A stretch of 64,000 bases of DNA, taken from assembly GCF_003457605.1 (NCBI RefSeq), contig NZ_QRAN01000003.1, positions 1 through 64,000 of the forward strand. The letters run 5' to 3'. How positions within the stretch are numbered: position 1 is the stretch's first letter; every line of letters begins with the position of its first letter. Source of the stretch: Seongchinamella sediminis. Lineage in GTDB: Bacteria; Pseudomonadota; Gammaproteobacteria; Pseudomonadales; Halieaceae. Shown here piece by piece: positions 52,119 to 60,848 of this stretch. The notes under the pieces were generated by a model. The model did no database searches and was not told where the DNA came from. It saw only the letters and a list, made by a program, of their open reading frames with translations. The position numbers and the translations under genes are program-made.

Positions 52119-53582
52119 ATGACCAGCCTGGAAAGCCATCTGCAAACCGTTGCCAACAGCCCCCGGCACGGCAGCGGTCGCATCGCCTTTTTTGACCTCG
52201 ACCGCACCCTGATTGCCGGCTACTCGATCCTGGCCCTGGCGGTGGAGACCGCCCGCCACGGCGCGGCCCGGGGCAAACTGCGCGAGGCTGCCGGCCTGTT
52301 GCGGGACGTGGCCCGGCAAAAAGGGGCCGGCAAGGGGCCCCAGTACCATCAACTGGTCAAGCGGGTGGCGGGCGCGCTGGCCGGGCTGCCGGAATCGACG
52401 CTGCAGGAACTCGGTGAACGGGCCTGGAATAACAGCGTGGCCCGCAGCCTCTACCGGGAGGCGATTTCCCTGGTAGAAGCGCACCGCGCGGCCGGAGATC
52501 AGCTTGTCATCGTCTCCGCGGCCAGCCGCTACCAGGTTGAGCCCGTTGCCAGGGCCCTGGGGATCAGCGAGATTTGCTGCACCCGGCTGGAAGTGCAGGA
52601 CGGCCGGTTCACCGGCCAGGTTATCGCCCCGCTGTGCTATGGCGAGGGTAAAACCATGGCCGCCCGGCGCATGGCGCGCAAGTACCGCTGCGCCCTGGCC
52701 GACAGCTGGTTTTATGGCGATTCCAGCGCCGACCTGCCCCTGTTGCAAAAAGTGGGCAGGCCGGTTGCTGTCAATCCGTCGGAAAAGCTGGCGCTGCACG
52801 CGCGCAACAGGCAATGGCCGCAACTGCAGTTCGACAGCCGCGGCATGCCGCAGCTGGAGAACATCGCCCGCACCCTGCTGGTGGCAGAATCGATGATTGC
52901 CACCACTGCATTCGGCGCCGTCAGCCGTCGTATCGGGGTGAACGCCAAATGCAACGCCAATCGCATCACCCGCCTGCTCGGTGATATCGGCAGCGGCTTT
53001 GCCGGCCTGGACGTCGAGATCGAGGGGCACGACAACCTGCGCCGTGATCGACCCTGTATCTACGTATTCAACCACCAGAGTCTGCTGGACTCGCTGGTGC
53101 TGGCCCACCTGCTGCGCGAGGACGTGGTGGCCCTGTGTAAAAAGGAAATGGCCGACAAACCCGTACTGGGCCAGATGCTGCGCCTGGTGGACACCATTTT
53201 CGTCGACCGGCGGGAAACCGACCAGGCCGAGGTGCTCAGGCAATGCCTGCAGACTCTCGCCAGCGGCCGTTCACTGGTGATAGCGCCCGAGGGCACCCGC
53301 AGTACCCTGGGTGACATACAGCCCTTCAAGCACGGCGCTTTCCTGCTCGCCAAACGCGCCGGCGTGCCGATTGTTCCCATTGTGCTGCACAATGTGAAGG
53401 ACGCCCTGCCCAAGGGCGGGCTGATGCTGCGGCCGACCACCATCCGGGTGACGGTGATGGCACCGATTGCCGCCGGGGAAATCGGCAGTATCAGGGCCTG
53501 CTGCCGCGAACTGGAAGAGCGCTACTGCCAGTTGCTCGGCGCTTCGGACCAGGCCGCCCTGCCCTACATCGCGACCGCCTGA
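52119..53582 (+). CDS. HAD-IB phosphatase / 1-acylglycerol-3-phosphate acyltransferase fusion
   Basis: A 487-residue two-domain enzyme. Residues about 20-240 form an HAD-IB phosphatase with D26-x-D28 (FFDLDRTL) and the GDSSADLPLL motif. Residues about 260-480 form a PlsC-type acyltransferase with NHQSLLDS (H-x4-D box) and the EGTRS block. Such fusions could acylate lysophosphatidate and dephosphorylate a neighbouring intermediate, or act in storage-lipid synthesis; the exact reaction is not known. Its stop codon abuts the stop of the convergent DHOD-like gene with no base between. Confidence 0.9.
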   Translation: MTSLESHLQTVANSPRHGSGRIAFFDLDRTLIAGYSILALAVETARHGAARGKLREAAGLLRDVARQKGAGKGPQYHQLVKRVAGALAGLPESTLQELGERAWNNSVARSLYREAISLVEAHRAAGDQLVIVSAASRYQVEPVARALGISEICCTRLEVQDGRFTGQVIAPLCYGEGKTMAARRMARKYRCALADSWFYGDSSADLPLLQKVGRPVAVNPSEKLALHARNRQWPQLQFDSRGMPQLENIARTLLVAESMIATTAFGAVSRRIGVNAKCNANRITRLLGDIGSGFAGLDVEIEGHDNLRRDRPCIYVFNHQSLLDSLVLAHLLREDVVALCKKEMADKPVLGQMLRLVDTIFVDRRETDQAEVLRQCLQTLASGRSLVIAPEGTRSTLGDIQPFKHGAFLLAKRAGVPIVPIVLHNVKDALPKGGLMLRPTTIRVTVMAPIAAGEIGSIRACCRELEERYCQLLGASDQAALPYIATA

Positions 53583-54596
53583 CTACCACTGCACACCGGC
53601 CGGCGGCTGGTAGCTGTCCAGCACGCTGACATAGTTGGCACGCAGGAAGGCCGCGGAGTCGGTGGCGTTGGCCTGGCTGACGCTGCCTTTCATCTGGCTG
53701 ACGGACTCGTATTCTTTTTCTTCCAGCCAGTGGCCGAGGGCCTTGATTACGGCGGCGATATGACCGGGCCCGCGGCGCAGCAGGGCACTGCACATGTGGG
53801 TGACATCGGCACCGGCCAGCAGCGACTTGAGCACATCGCGCAGGTTGTGCACGCCACCGGTGATCGCCAGCGAACAGCGGGTCCGGCCGTGGAGTATCGC
53901 CAGCCAGCGGATGCGAAGCAGTGATTCTTCCGACGTCGACAGCTCCAGCTTCGGCGTCACTTCCAGGGTATCGAGATCGATATCGGGCTGGTAGAAGCGG
54001 TTGAATACCACCAGGCCGTTGGCGCCCGCCTCCTCCAGTCGCAGGGCGAAGTTGAACGGCGAGGAAAACTGTGGTGACAGCTTCATGGTAATGGGGATAC
54101 TCACCCGCTCCCTGACCGCGGTCAGCACTTCCACATAGCGGTTCTCCACCGCGCAGCAGTCCTCCCGGGGGCCGGCGGGAATATAGTACACGTTGAGCTC
54201 CAGTGCATCTGCGCCCGCCGCCTGCAGCGCCTCGGCGTAGCTGACCCAGCCGCCAGGCGTGGTGCCGTTGAGGCTGGCTATGACCGGTATTTCCAGCGTG
54301 GCTTTCAGCGCCTCCAGCTGCGCCAGGTACTGCTCCTCGTAGCTGGTGTAGCTGTCGGGGATGGGATGGAAGCTGTCCGCCTCGCCATGACCCAGTGCCT
54401 GCTGGTGAAAAAAGCGGTCCAGGCGCGCGTCCTCCTCCTCGATCTTCTCTTCAAACAGCGAATGCATGACCAGTGCCGCGGCGCCCGCATCCTCCAGTCG
54501 GCGAGCCGAATCCAGGTGCTTGCTCAAGGGGGAGGCAGAGGGTACCAGCGGGTTCTTGAGGTCAAGGCCGAGGTACTGTGTTGTGAGATCGACCAT
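53583..54596 (-). CDS. DHOD-like flavoprotein lacking the SCPN motif, NifJ partner
   Basis: A 337-residue TIM-barrel protein of the dihydroorotate dehydrogenase superfamily. It keeps the N-terminal NPLVPSASPLS segment, a likely FMN-contacting Lys in TMKLSPQF, and the phosphate-binding GGV...GAD segment near 240-260. The dihydroorotate signature N-x-SCPN, which supplies the catalytic Cys and substrate Asn, is replaced by ELNVYYIPAG, so it should not be a pyrimidine enzyme. The ATG at 54596 follows GGAGG and lies one base after the nifJ stop. Conserved linkage to nifJ in other bacteria is known; its role is not. Confidence 0.88.
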   Translation of the reverse strand: MVDLTTQYLGLDLKNPLVPSASPLSKHLDSARRLEDAGAAALVMHSLFEEKIEEEDARLDRFFHQQALGHGEADSFHPIPDSYTSYEEQYLAQLEALKATLEIPVIASLNGTTPGGWVSYAEALQAAGADALELNVYYIPAGPREDCCAVENRYVEVLTAVRERVSIPITMKLSPQFSSPFNFALRLEEAGANGLVVFNRFYQPDIDLDTLEVTPKLELSTSEESLLRIRWLAILHGRTRCSLAITGGVHNLRDVLKSLLAGADVTHMCSALLRRGPGHIAAVIKALGHWLEEKEYESVSQMKGSVSQANATDSAAFLRANYVSVLDSYQPPAGVQW

Positions 54597-54597
54597 C

Positions 54598-57500
54598 TTA
54601 CTGGCCTCCTTGCGTGGTGGTATCGCCTTTGACATTGGCTTTGGTTGCCTTCGCTTCTGCCAGGGCCTCGCCATCGGACCAGTCAAGCTCGGACAGCTGA
54701 TGGTAGAAGTGATAGCGGTGATTGACGAACTTCTGCTCCTGGGCCAGCAAGGCCTCCGCCACCTCCGGGTGGCTGTGCCAGAGCATGTTGAAACGGGTCT
54801 CGGTCTGGACGTAGTCGCGGTAGGGAATGCTCGGCGCTTTCGAGTCCATCTTCATCGGTGGCCTGCCGGCGGCGATATGTTCCGGGTTGAAGCGGAACAG
54901 TGGCCAGTGCCCGCTCTTCACCGCCAGATCCTGCTGCTGGTGGTTGCGGGACATGTCCACGCCGTGGGCGATACAGGGCGACAGGGCCAGGATCAGGCTG
55001 GGGCCGTCGTGGGCCTCCGCTTCCAGGAACGCGTTGAGTGTCTGGGTATCCTTGGCGCCATAAGCGACGCGTGCAACGTAGACATTCTCATACTCCATGG
55101 CCAGCAGGGCGAGGTCTTTCTTGCTGGTGGCCTTGCCGCCGGAGGAGAATTTTGCCACCGCGCCTCGCGGGGTCGCCTTGGAAGTCTGGCCGCCAGTGTT
55201 GGAGTACACCTCGGTGTCCAGCACCAGCACATTGACGTTCTCGCCGGAGGCCAGCACATGATCCAGGCCGCCATAACCGATGTCGTAGGCCCAGCCGTCG
55301 CCGCCGATTATCCACACACTCTTGCGGCACAGGTTCTCGCTGAGGGTCAGCAGGCGCCGGGCCTTGTCATCGTCCACTTGCGCCAGCGCCTGATCGAGGG
55401 TGGCGACCCGCTGCCGCTGCTCGTAGATCTCGGCTTCATTGCTCTCGCTGGCCTCGAGGATCTCGGTGACCAGTTGCCCGTCCAGCTGATCGCGCAATTC
55501 GGAAAGCAACTGCCGGGCCATGTCCCTGTGCTGATCCACGGCCAGGCGCATACCCAGGCCGAACTCGGCGTTGTCCTCGAACAGCGAGTTGTTCCAGGCG
55601 GGTCCCCGGCCATCCGGTGTGGTGGTCCAGGGTGTGGTTGGCAGGTTGCCACCGTAGATAGACGAGCAGCCAGTGGCGTTTGCCACCAGCATGCGGTCGC
55701 CGAACAACTGCGATGCCAGTTTGACGTAGGGTGTCTCGCCACAGCCGACGCAGGCGCCGGAGAACTCGAACAGGGGTTGCAGCACCATGGAGCCGGCGAT
55801 GGTGTTGGTCTTCAGTTCGCTGCGGTCGAACTCCGGCAGGGAGACAAAGAATTCCCAGTTTTCGCGCTCGGTCGCCCGACGCTCGGGCTGGGCGGCCATA
55901 TTCAGGGCCTTGCGGCTGACATTGGATTTATCCCGGATGGGGCAGATATCCACGCACAGGGTGCAGCCGGTGCAGTCCTCGGGGGCCACCTGGTAGCTGA
56001 TGTGATAACCCTCGGGATAGCCCTTGGCCTTGACCGGCGCCGACTTGAATCCCGCTGGCGCGGATGCCAGTTCGGACTCGTGAAACACCTTCGAGCGGAT
56101 GGCGGTGTGCGGGCATACAAACGGGCACTTGCCACACTGGGTGCAGAGTTCGGTCTCCCAGACCGGTATCTCCAGGGCCAGGTTGCGCTTTTCGTAAGCG
56201 GCGGTGCCCAGCGGGAAACTGCCGTCGCCGGGCATCTGGCTTACCGGAATAAGGTCGCCGCGACCGGCGATGATTTCGGCGGTGACTTTGCGGACAAAGT
56301 CGGGCACCGCTGCGACGGCCTGCTCGACCTTCATCTCCTCGCCTACTGCCCCCGGGGTGATCGGGTGCAGGCTGGCCAGGGTCTCGTCGATCGCCCTGAA
56401 GTTGAGCTCGATAATGCGCTTGCCCTTGCGCCCGTAAGTCTTCTCCACCGCCTGCTTGATCGAGGCGATGGCCTCCTCTGCCGGAAGAATCCCGGAAATG
56501 GCAAAAAAGCAGGTCTGCATAATGGTATTGATGCGCTTGCCCATGCCGTTGCTGGCAGCGACGCCATAGGCGTCGATACAGTAGAAGCTGATTTCCCGCT
56601 CGACAATCTGGCGCTGGTAGGATGTCGGCAGCGACTGCCAGGCCTGGTCCGCCGGCTGTGGCGTGTTGAGCAGGAACACCGCCCCGGGGCGGGCGTAGGC
56701 AAGTACGTCGTATTTTTCCAGGAAGGCCGGCTGGTGGCAGGCCACGAACTGGGCGTCGCCATGGCCCACCAGGTAACTGGAGCGGATCCGGTCGGGGCCG
56801 AAGCGCAGGTGAGAAATGGTCACCGCCCCGGACTTCTTGGAGTCGTAGACAAAATAACCCTGGGCGTGCAGGTCGGTATTCTCGCCGATAATCTTGATGC
56901 TGTTCTTGTTGGCGGAGACCGTGCCATCGCTGCCCAGGCCGTAAAACACCGCCTGGAAGGTGGCATCGTTGGCCGAGGTGCGGAAGCTGTCATCCCAGTC
57001 CAGGCTGGTATGGCTGAGATCGTCGTGAATGCCGATGGTGAAGTGGTTTTTCGGCTGCGCCCGGGTCAACTCCTCGTACACCGCCTTGATCATCCCCGGG
57101 GTAAATTCCTTGGACGACAGGCCATAGCGGCCGCCGATCACGCGCGGCATGGCAGCAAGGCGCCCCTGGCCGGAGCCACTGTCCTGGGCCAGGGCGGTGA
57201 CCACGTCCTTGTACAGTGGTTCGCCGTCGGCGCCCGGTTCTTTGGTCCGGTCCAGCACTGCCACCGCCTTCACGCTGTCCGGTAGCGCGGCAATCAGCGC
57301 CTCGGCCCTGAATGGCCGGTACAGGCGGACCTTGATAGCGCCGACCTTTTCGCCCCCGGCGACCAGGTAATCCACGGTTTCCTCGACCGCCTCGGCGCCG
57401 GAGCCCATGATGATCACCACCCGCTCGGCCTGCGGGTGGCCAAGGTACTCAAACAGCCGGTACTGGCGCCCGGTAAGAGCGGCAAACTGGTCCATCACTT

Positions 57501-58236
57501 CCTGAACGATCCCGGGTAGCGCCTGGTAGTAGGGATTGACCGTCTCCCGCGCCTGGAAATACACGTCCGGGTTCTGTGAGCTGCCACGCAGCACCGGATG
57601 CGCCGGTGACATGGCCCGGGCACGGTGAGCCTGTACCGCCGTCTCGTCAATCATCTCGCGCACTACGGCCGCATCCACGAGTTGCAACTTGGCGACCTCG
57701 TGCGAGGTGCGGAAACCATCGAAAAAGTGCAGGAAGGGAATCCGCGACTTGAGGCTGGCGGACTGGGCCACCAGGGCCAGGTCCATGACCTCCTGCGGGC
57801 AGTTGGAGGACAGCATGGCAAAACCGGTCTGGCGGGTGGCCATGACATCGGAGTGGTCACCGAATATGGACAGTCCCTGGCAGGCCAGGGAACGGGCGGC
57901 AATATGAAATACAGTGGGCGTCAGTTCGCCGGCAATCTTGTACATATTGGGGATCATCAACAGCAATCCCTGTGACGCCGTGAACGTGGTCGCCAGTGCC
58001 CCGGCCTGCAGGGCGCCGTGAATCGCCCCCGCAGCCCCGCCCTCGCTCTGCATCTCTACCACCCGGGGTATATTTCCCCACAGGTTGGTACGGCCGTTGG
58101 CGGACCAGTCGTCAGCAAACTCCCCCATGTTCGAGGAGGGGGTTATCGGGTAGATGGCGATGACTTCACTGGTCAGGTGGGCGATTGTCGCCGCCGCCTG
58201 GTTGCCGTCGATGGTTACGGTGTTGGCTGAACTCAT
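54598..58236 (-). CDS. nifJ: pyruvate:ferredoxin (flavodoxin) oxidoreductase NifJ
   Basis: A 1212-residue single-chain PFOR. Order: pyrimidine domain (ATIAHLTSEVIAIYPITPSS at the N-terminus), domain II, the gamma domain, two 4Fe-4S motifs (CTQCGKCPFVCP near 698-709 and CTGCTLCVDICP near 754-765), then the TPP domain with CVGCGETPY near 829 and GDGWAYDIGYGG near 984. It converts pyruvate and CoA to acetyl-CoA and CO2 with ferredoxin or flavodoxin reduction. Length and motifs are normal. It precedes the DHOD-like gene by 1 base. Confidence 0.97.
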   Translation of the reverse strand: MSSANTVTIDGNQAAATIAHLTSEVIAIYPITPSSNMGEFADDWSANGRTNLWGNIPRVVEMQSEGGAAGAIHGALQAGALATTFTASQGLLLMIPNMYKIAGELTPTVFHIAARSLACQGLSIFGDHSDVMATRQTGFAMLSSNCPQEVMDLALVAQSASLKSRIPFLHFFDGFRTSHEVAKLQLVDAAVVREMIDETAVQAHRARAMSPAHPVLRGSSQNPDVYFQARETVNPYYQALPGIVQEVMDQFAALTGRQYRLFEYLGHPQAERVVIIMGSGAEAVEETVDYLVAGGEKVGAIKVRLYRPFRAEALIAALPDSVKAVAVLDRTKEPGADGEPLYKDVVTALAQDSGSGQGRLAAMPRVIGGRYGLSSKEFTPGMIKAVYEELTRAQPKNHFTIGIHDDLSHTSLDWDDSFRTSANDATFQAVFYGLGSDGTVSANKNSIKIIGENTDLHAQGYFVYDSKKSGAVTISHLRFGPDRIRSSYLVGHGDAQFVACHQPAFLEKYDVLAYARPGAVFLLNTPQPADQAWQSLPTSYQRQIVEREISFYCIDAYGVAASNGMGKRINTIMQTCFFAISGILPAEEAIASIKQAVEKTYGRKGKRIIELNFRAIDETLASLHPITPGAVGEEMKVEQAVAAVPDFVRKVTAEIIAGRGDLIPVSQMPGDGSFPLGTAAYEKRNLALEIPVWETELCTQCGKCPFVCPHTAIRSKVFHESELASAPAGFKSAPVKAKGYPEGYHISYQVAPEDCTGCTLCVDICPIRDKSNVSRKALNMAAQPERRATERENWEFFVSLPEFDRSELKTNTIAGSMVLQPLFEFSGACVGCGETPYVKLASQLFGDRMLVANATGCSSIYGGNLPTTPWTTTPDGRGPAWNNSLFEDNAEFGLGMRLAVDQHRDMARQLLSELRDQLDGQLVTEILEASESNEAEIYEQRQRVATLDQALAQVDDDKARRLLTLSENLCRKSVWIIGGDGWAYDIGYGGLDHVLASGENVNVLVLDTEVYSNTGGQTSKATPRGAVAKFSSGGKATSKKDLALLAMEYENVYVARVAYGAKDTQTLNAFLEAEAHDGPSLILALSPCIAHGVDMSRNHQQQDLAVKSGHWPLFRFNPEHIAAGRPPMKMDSKAPSIPYRDYVQTETRFNMLWHSHPEVAEALLAQEQKFVNHRYHFYHQLSELDWSDGEALAEAKATKANVKGDTTTQGGQ

Positions 58237-58417
58237 GACCCTGTCCCGAAAACTTTACGAACAGCAAGCATAGGCCCGATCCGGGCGTTGGGTATTGATC
58301 CGCATCAGTAAGCCGGGATTGAACGCCAGGTGGGAGCCAGCGACAGCGCCCCGGATCAGCCCGGGTCGGGGAGAGGAGGATTAGCGGAGGGTTGTGGCCC
58401 CTGCTCCGGCTGCCGCC

Positions 58418-58423
58418 TATAAT
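58418..58423 (+). promoter_or_regulatory. -10 element of the DGAT2/PES-like acyltransferase
   Basis: A perfect TATAAT 32 bases before the ATG. No convincing -35 is present at 16-18 bases. Confidence 0.45.
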
Positions 58424-58455
58424 ACCCGGCTGGCCCACCTTGTACCGAGCACTAC

Positions 58456-59337
58456 ATGTCCGTTTTTGACAAAGACAACCAGCCCCTGAGTGAGAAAGCC
58501 GCTCTCGAACGCCACATCGAGATGGCCCTGGCAACCCCGCAGCCCGCCGGACTGCAACTGGAACTGGTCTACCGCGCGATCAAGAGCCTGTTCAATCCGG
58601 TGGTGATGGGCGAGGAAAACCTGCCGGACAAGCCCTGCCTGTTTGTCGGCAACCATTCGCTGTTCGCCCTCGATGGCTGGGTACTTGGCCCCGTATTCCT
58701 GCACGATCTCGGTCGTTTCCCCCGGGGCCTGGGTGACAAGTTCCTGTTTGCCAACGAAAAAATCGGCAACGCCGTTCTCCGCACCGGCGGCGTGATGGGC
58801 CATCCGCAGGTTTGCTCCGCGCTGATGAAAGCCGGCAAGGACCTGCTGGTCTTCCCCGGCGGCGCCCATGAAGCGGTGAAACCGGCCCGGGATATTTACG
58901 AATTGCAGTGGAAGGAGCGCTACGGTTTCGTCAAACTGGCGGCGAAACACGGCTACACCATCATGCCCTTCGGCATCGTGGGGCCCGACGAATTTTACGG
59001 CCACCTGATGGAGGGCGAGGACCTGCCGGACACGGCACTGGGGCAGTTACTCAGGCGCCTGGGGATGATTGACGAAAACACCCGGTCGGACATGCTGCCG
59101 CCCATACCGGTCGGCGCCCTGGGAACCCTGTTCCCCAAGCCCCAGCGCTGTTATATCGGCCTGGGCGAACCCATCGACCTGGCGCAGATGAAAGGCAAGA
59201 CCCCGACCAAACGCCAGCAGGAAACAATACGCGCCCAGGTCGCGGAGCAGATCGAGATCCAACTGGCGGAGTTGCTGTTCGCCCGCGCCCAGAACCGGGG
59301 CAAGGAAGGCCTGCTGCGGCGGCTGCTGACAATTTGA
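58456..59337 (+). CDS. DGAT2/PES-like acyltransferase
   Basis: A 293-residue soluble acyltransferase. The active-site box is VGNHSLFALDG, an H-x5-D spacing as in TMEM68/phytyl ester synthase and DGAT2-type enzymes, not the H-x4-D of PlsC. The VFPGGAHEA segment (about 134-142) matches the second box of that group. It probably esterifies a diacylglycerol, wax alcohol or isoprenoid alcohol with a fatty acyl group; the substrate is unknown. It has its own -10 and is divergent from nifJ. Confidence 0.82.
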   Translation: MSVFDKDNQPLSEKAALERHIEMALATPQPAGLQLELVYRAIKSLFNPVVMGEENLPDKPCLFVGNHSLFALDGWVLGPVFLHDLGRFPRGLGDKFLFANEKIGNAVLRTGGVMGHPQVCSALMKAGKDLLVFPGGAHEAVKPARDIYELQWKERYGFVKLAAKHGYTIMPFGIVGPDEFYGHLMEGEDLPDTALGQLLRRLGMIDENTRSDMLPPIPVGALGTLFPKPQRCYIGLGEPIDLAQMKGKTPTKRQQETIRAQVAEQIEIQLAELLFARAQNRGKEGLLRRLLTI

Positions 59338-59356
59338 CGGCCCGCGCCAGCCGGCC

Positions 59357-60724
59357 TTATTCCTGCATCACCCGGGCGAGCCGCTCGGGTTGGCGCCAGC
59401 GGCCGCGGTACAGCCGTACCGCATAGCAGACAGCGATGCTCTGCAGCATCACCACGAATACCCACCAGGACACCAGCGGGTCCAACTGCCAGACGACGAT
59501 CACGAAATACTGCGCCAGCAGCATCAGCCAGTGCAGTGAAGTCGAGGTCCACATCACCCAGCGGGTATCGCCGGCACCGCGCAGGGCACCGCCGGCGATA
59601 AGAAGCACAGCATCCGCCAGCATATAGGTGGTAAGGCCTATCATCATGGCCGAGGCCAGTTCCCTGATCTCGTTGAAATGCTGGTCCCCGGTGGCAAACA
59701 CGTCCACCAGTTCCACCCGGAACATCAGGTACAGCACGGCCAGCAGGCCCGAGTAGCCCAGGGCCAGGATCAGCCCGGAAGAAATCACCTGGTTGGTCCG
59801 GGTCATGTCGCCAGCACCGACGAAGCGGCCGATAAGGCTCATCACCCCGATATTGAGCCCCATCATCGGTACGAAAGAGACCATGTCCCAGTTGAATACA
59901 ATAGCCATGGAGGCGCCCTGCACCACGCCGTAACCCTGGAACAGCAACAGGAACACATTGAAGGTGCCGGTATTCATAAAGCTCTCCAGCGCCGAGGGCA
60001 CACCCAGCCGCAGATAGCGGCGCATTACGCCGCGGTCGAAGGCCAGCGACTCGCCCACGGAAAACTGTTGACGATGCGCGCGACTGAGGTAAAAGCAGAG
60101 GAATAGCAGTATGGTGGCGAACTGGGCGAACACGGTACCGGCGGCAGCGCCCACAATGCCCAGTTCGGGCAGGCCGAACTGGCCGAAAATCAGCATCCAG
60201 CTGAGCGGTATGTTGATGCAGATGCCGATAACGTCCACTGCCATCACCACCCGGGTCCGGCCTATGCCGACAAAGTAAGAAGCCAGGCAAGCCTTCACCA
60301 GGTGGAAGAACCCGCCGCCCATCAGGGTGTAAAAGTACATCCGCTCCAGCGGCACCTGGCGGGGGTCATGACCCATGTGGTCAAACGCCAGGCCCATGCC
60401 GACACCCACGATTGCCAGCAGTGGCAGGGATACCACGGCGATTATGACCCCCTGGCTGACCACCCGCGGACAGCGCGGAAACATGCCGGCCCCATAATAC
60501 TGGGCCACCAGGGCGTTGCCGTAGCTGATCAGGCCGATAAACAGCGACAGGCAGAAGAACGAGGCCACGCCGCCGCCCATGGCGGCGGCAATGTGCACCG
60601 AATCGATTTGCGACATGAACCAGCGGTCGGTGAATACCATGACCGCAAACGCTCCCTGGGAAATCACCATGGGCAGCGAAAGGCGGAACAGTTCCCGCAG
60701 CGTTGTCAGCGAAAGGTAGGGCAC
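59357..60724 (-). CDS. MATE family efflux transporter
   Basis: A 455-residue MATE transporter with twelve predicted membrane helices in two similar halves, close to the length of NorM-type proteins. It exports cationic compounds by Na+ or H+ antiport; the substrate cannot be inferred. The GTG at 60724 begins with a short amphipathic stretch before helix 1. A -10 and -35 lie upstream, with an inverted repeat between and over them, so a repressor may control the gene. Confidence 0.88.
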   Translation of the reverse strand: MPYLSLTTLRELFRLSLPMVISQGAFAVMVFTDRWFMSQIDSVHIAAAMGGGVASFFCLSLFIGLISYGNALVAQYYGAGMFPRCPRVVSQGVIIAVVSLPLLAIVGVGMGLAFDHMGHDPRQVPLERMYFYTLMGGGFFHLVKACLASYFVGIGRTRVVMAVDVIGICINIPLSWMLIFGQFGLPELGIVGAAAGTVFAQFATILLFLCFYLSRAHRQQFSVGESLAFDRGVMRRYLRLGVPSALESFMNTGTFNVFLLLFQGYGVVQGASMAIVFNWDMVSFVPMMGLNIGVMSLIGRFVGAGDMTRTNQVISSGLILALGYSGLLAVLYLMFRVELVDVFATGDQHFNEIRELASAMMIGLTTYMLADAVLLIAGGALRGAGDTRWVMWTSTSLHWLMLLAQYFVIVVWQLDPLVSWWVFVVMLQSIAVCYAVRLYRGRWRQPERLARVMQE

Positions 60725-60760
60725 GATTACCGGAGCGGTCTGGGAGTAAACAGGAGCGGC

Positions 60761-60788
60761 ATTATACGCCTGAACCGTGGCAAGTCAG
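60761..60788 (-). promoter_or_regulatory. promoter of the MATE gene
   Basis: On the minus strand: CTGACT (60783-60788), 16-base spacer, perfect TATAAT (60761-60766), about 37 bases before the GTG. Confidence 0.65.
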
Positions 60789-60791
60789 GCG
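60767..60791. promoter_or_regulatory. operator-like inverted repeat over the MATE promoter
   Basis: Perfect 7-bp inverted repeat CGCCTGA / TCAGGCG (60767-60773 with 60785-60791), 11-base spacer. It fills the spacer and covers the -35, an ideal place for a repressor. No regulator is encoded next to the gene. Confidence 0.55.
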
Positions 60792-60848
60792 CGATGGGGC
60801 AAGCGCGGCAGGTACTATTTCACAAGGCTGTGGCGGCGCTCGCCCGCC

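Noticed and set aside
54466-57285. A 939-codon plus-strand open frame opposite nifJ
   Set aside because: Antisense to intact NifJ, no recognisable motif, no ribosome site; a composition artefact.
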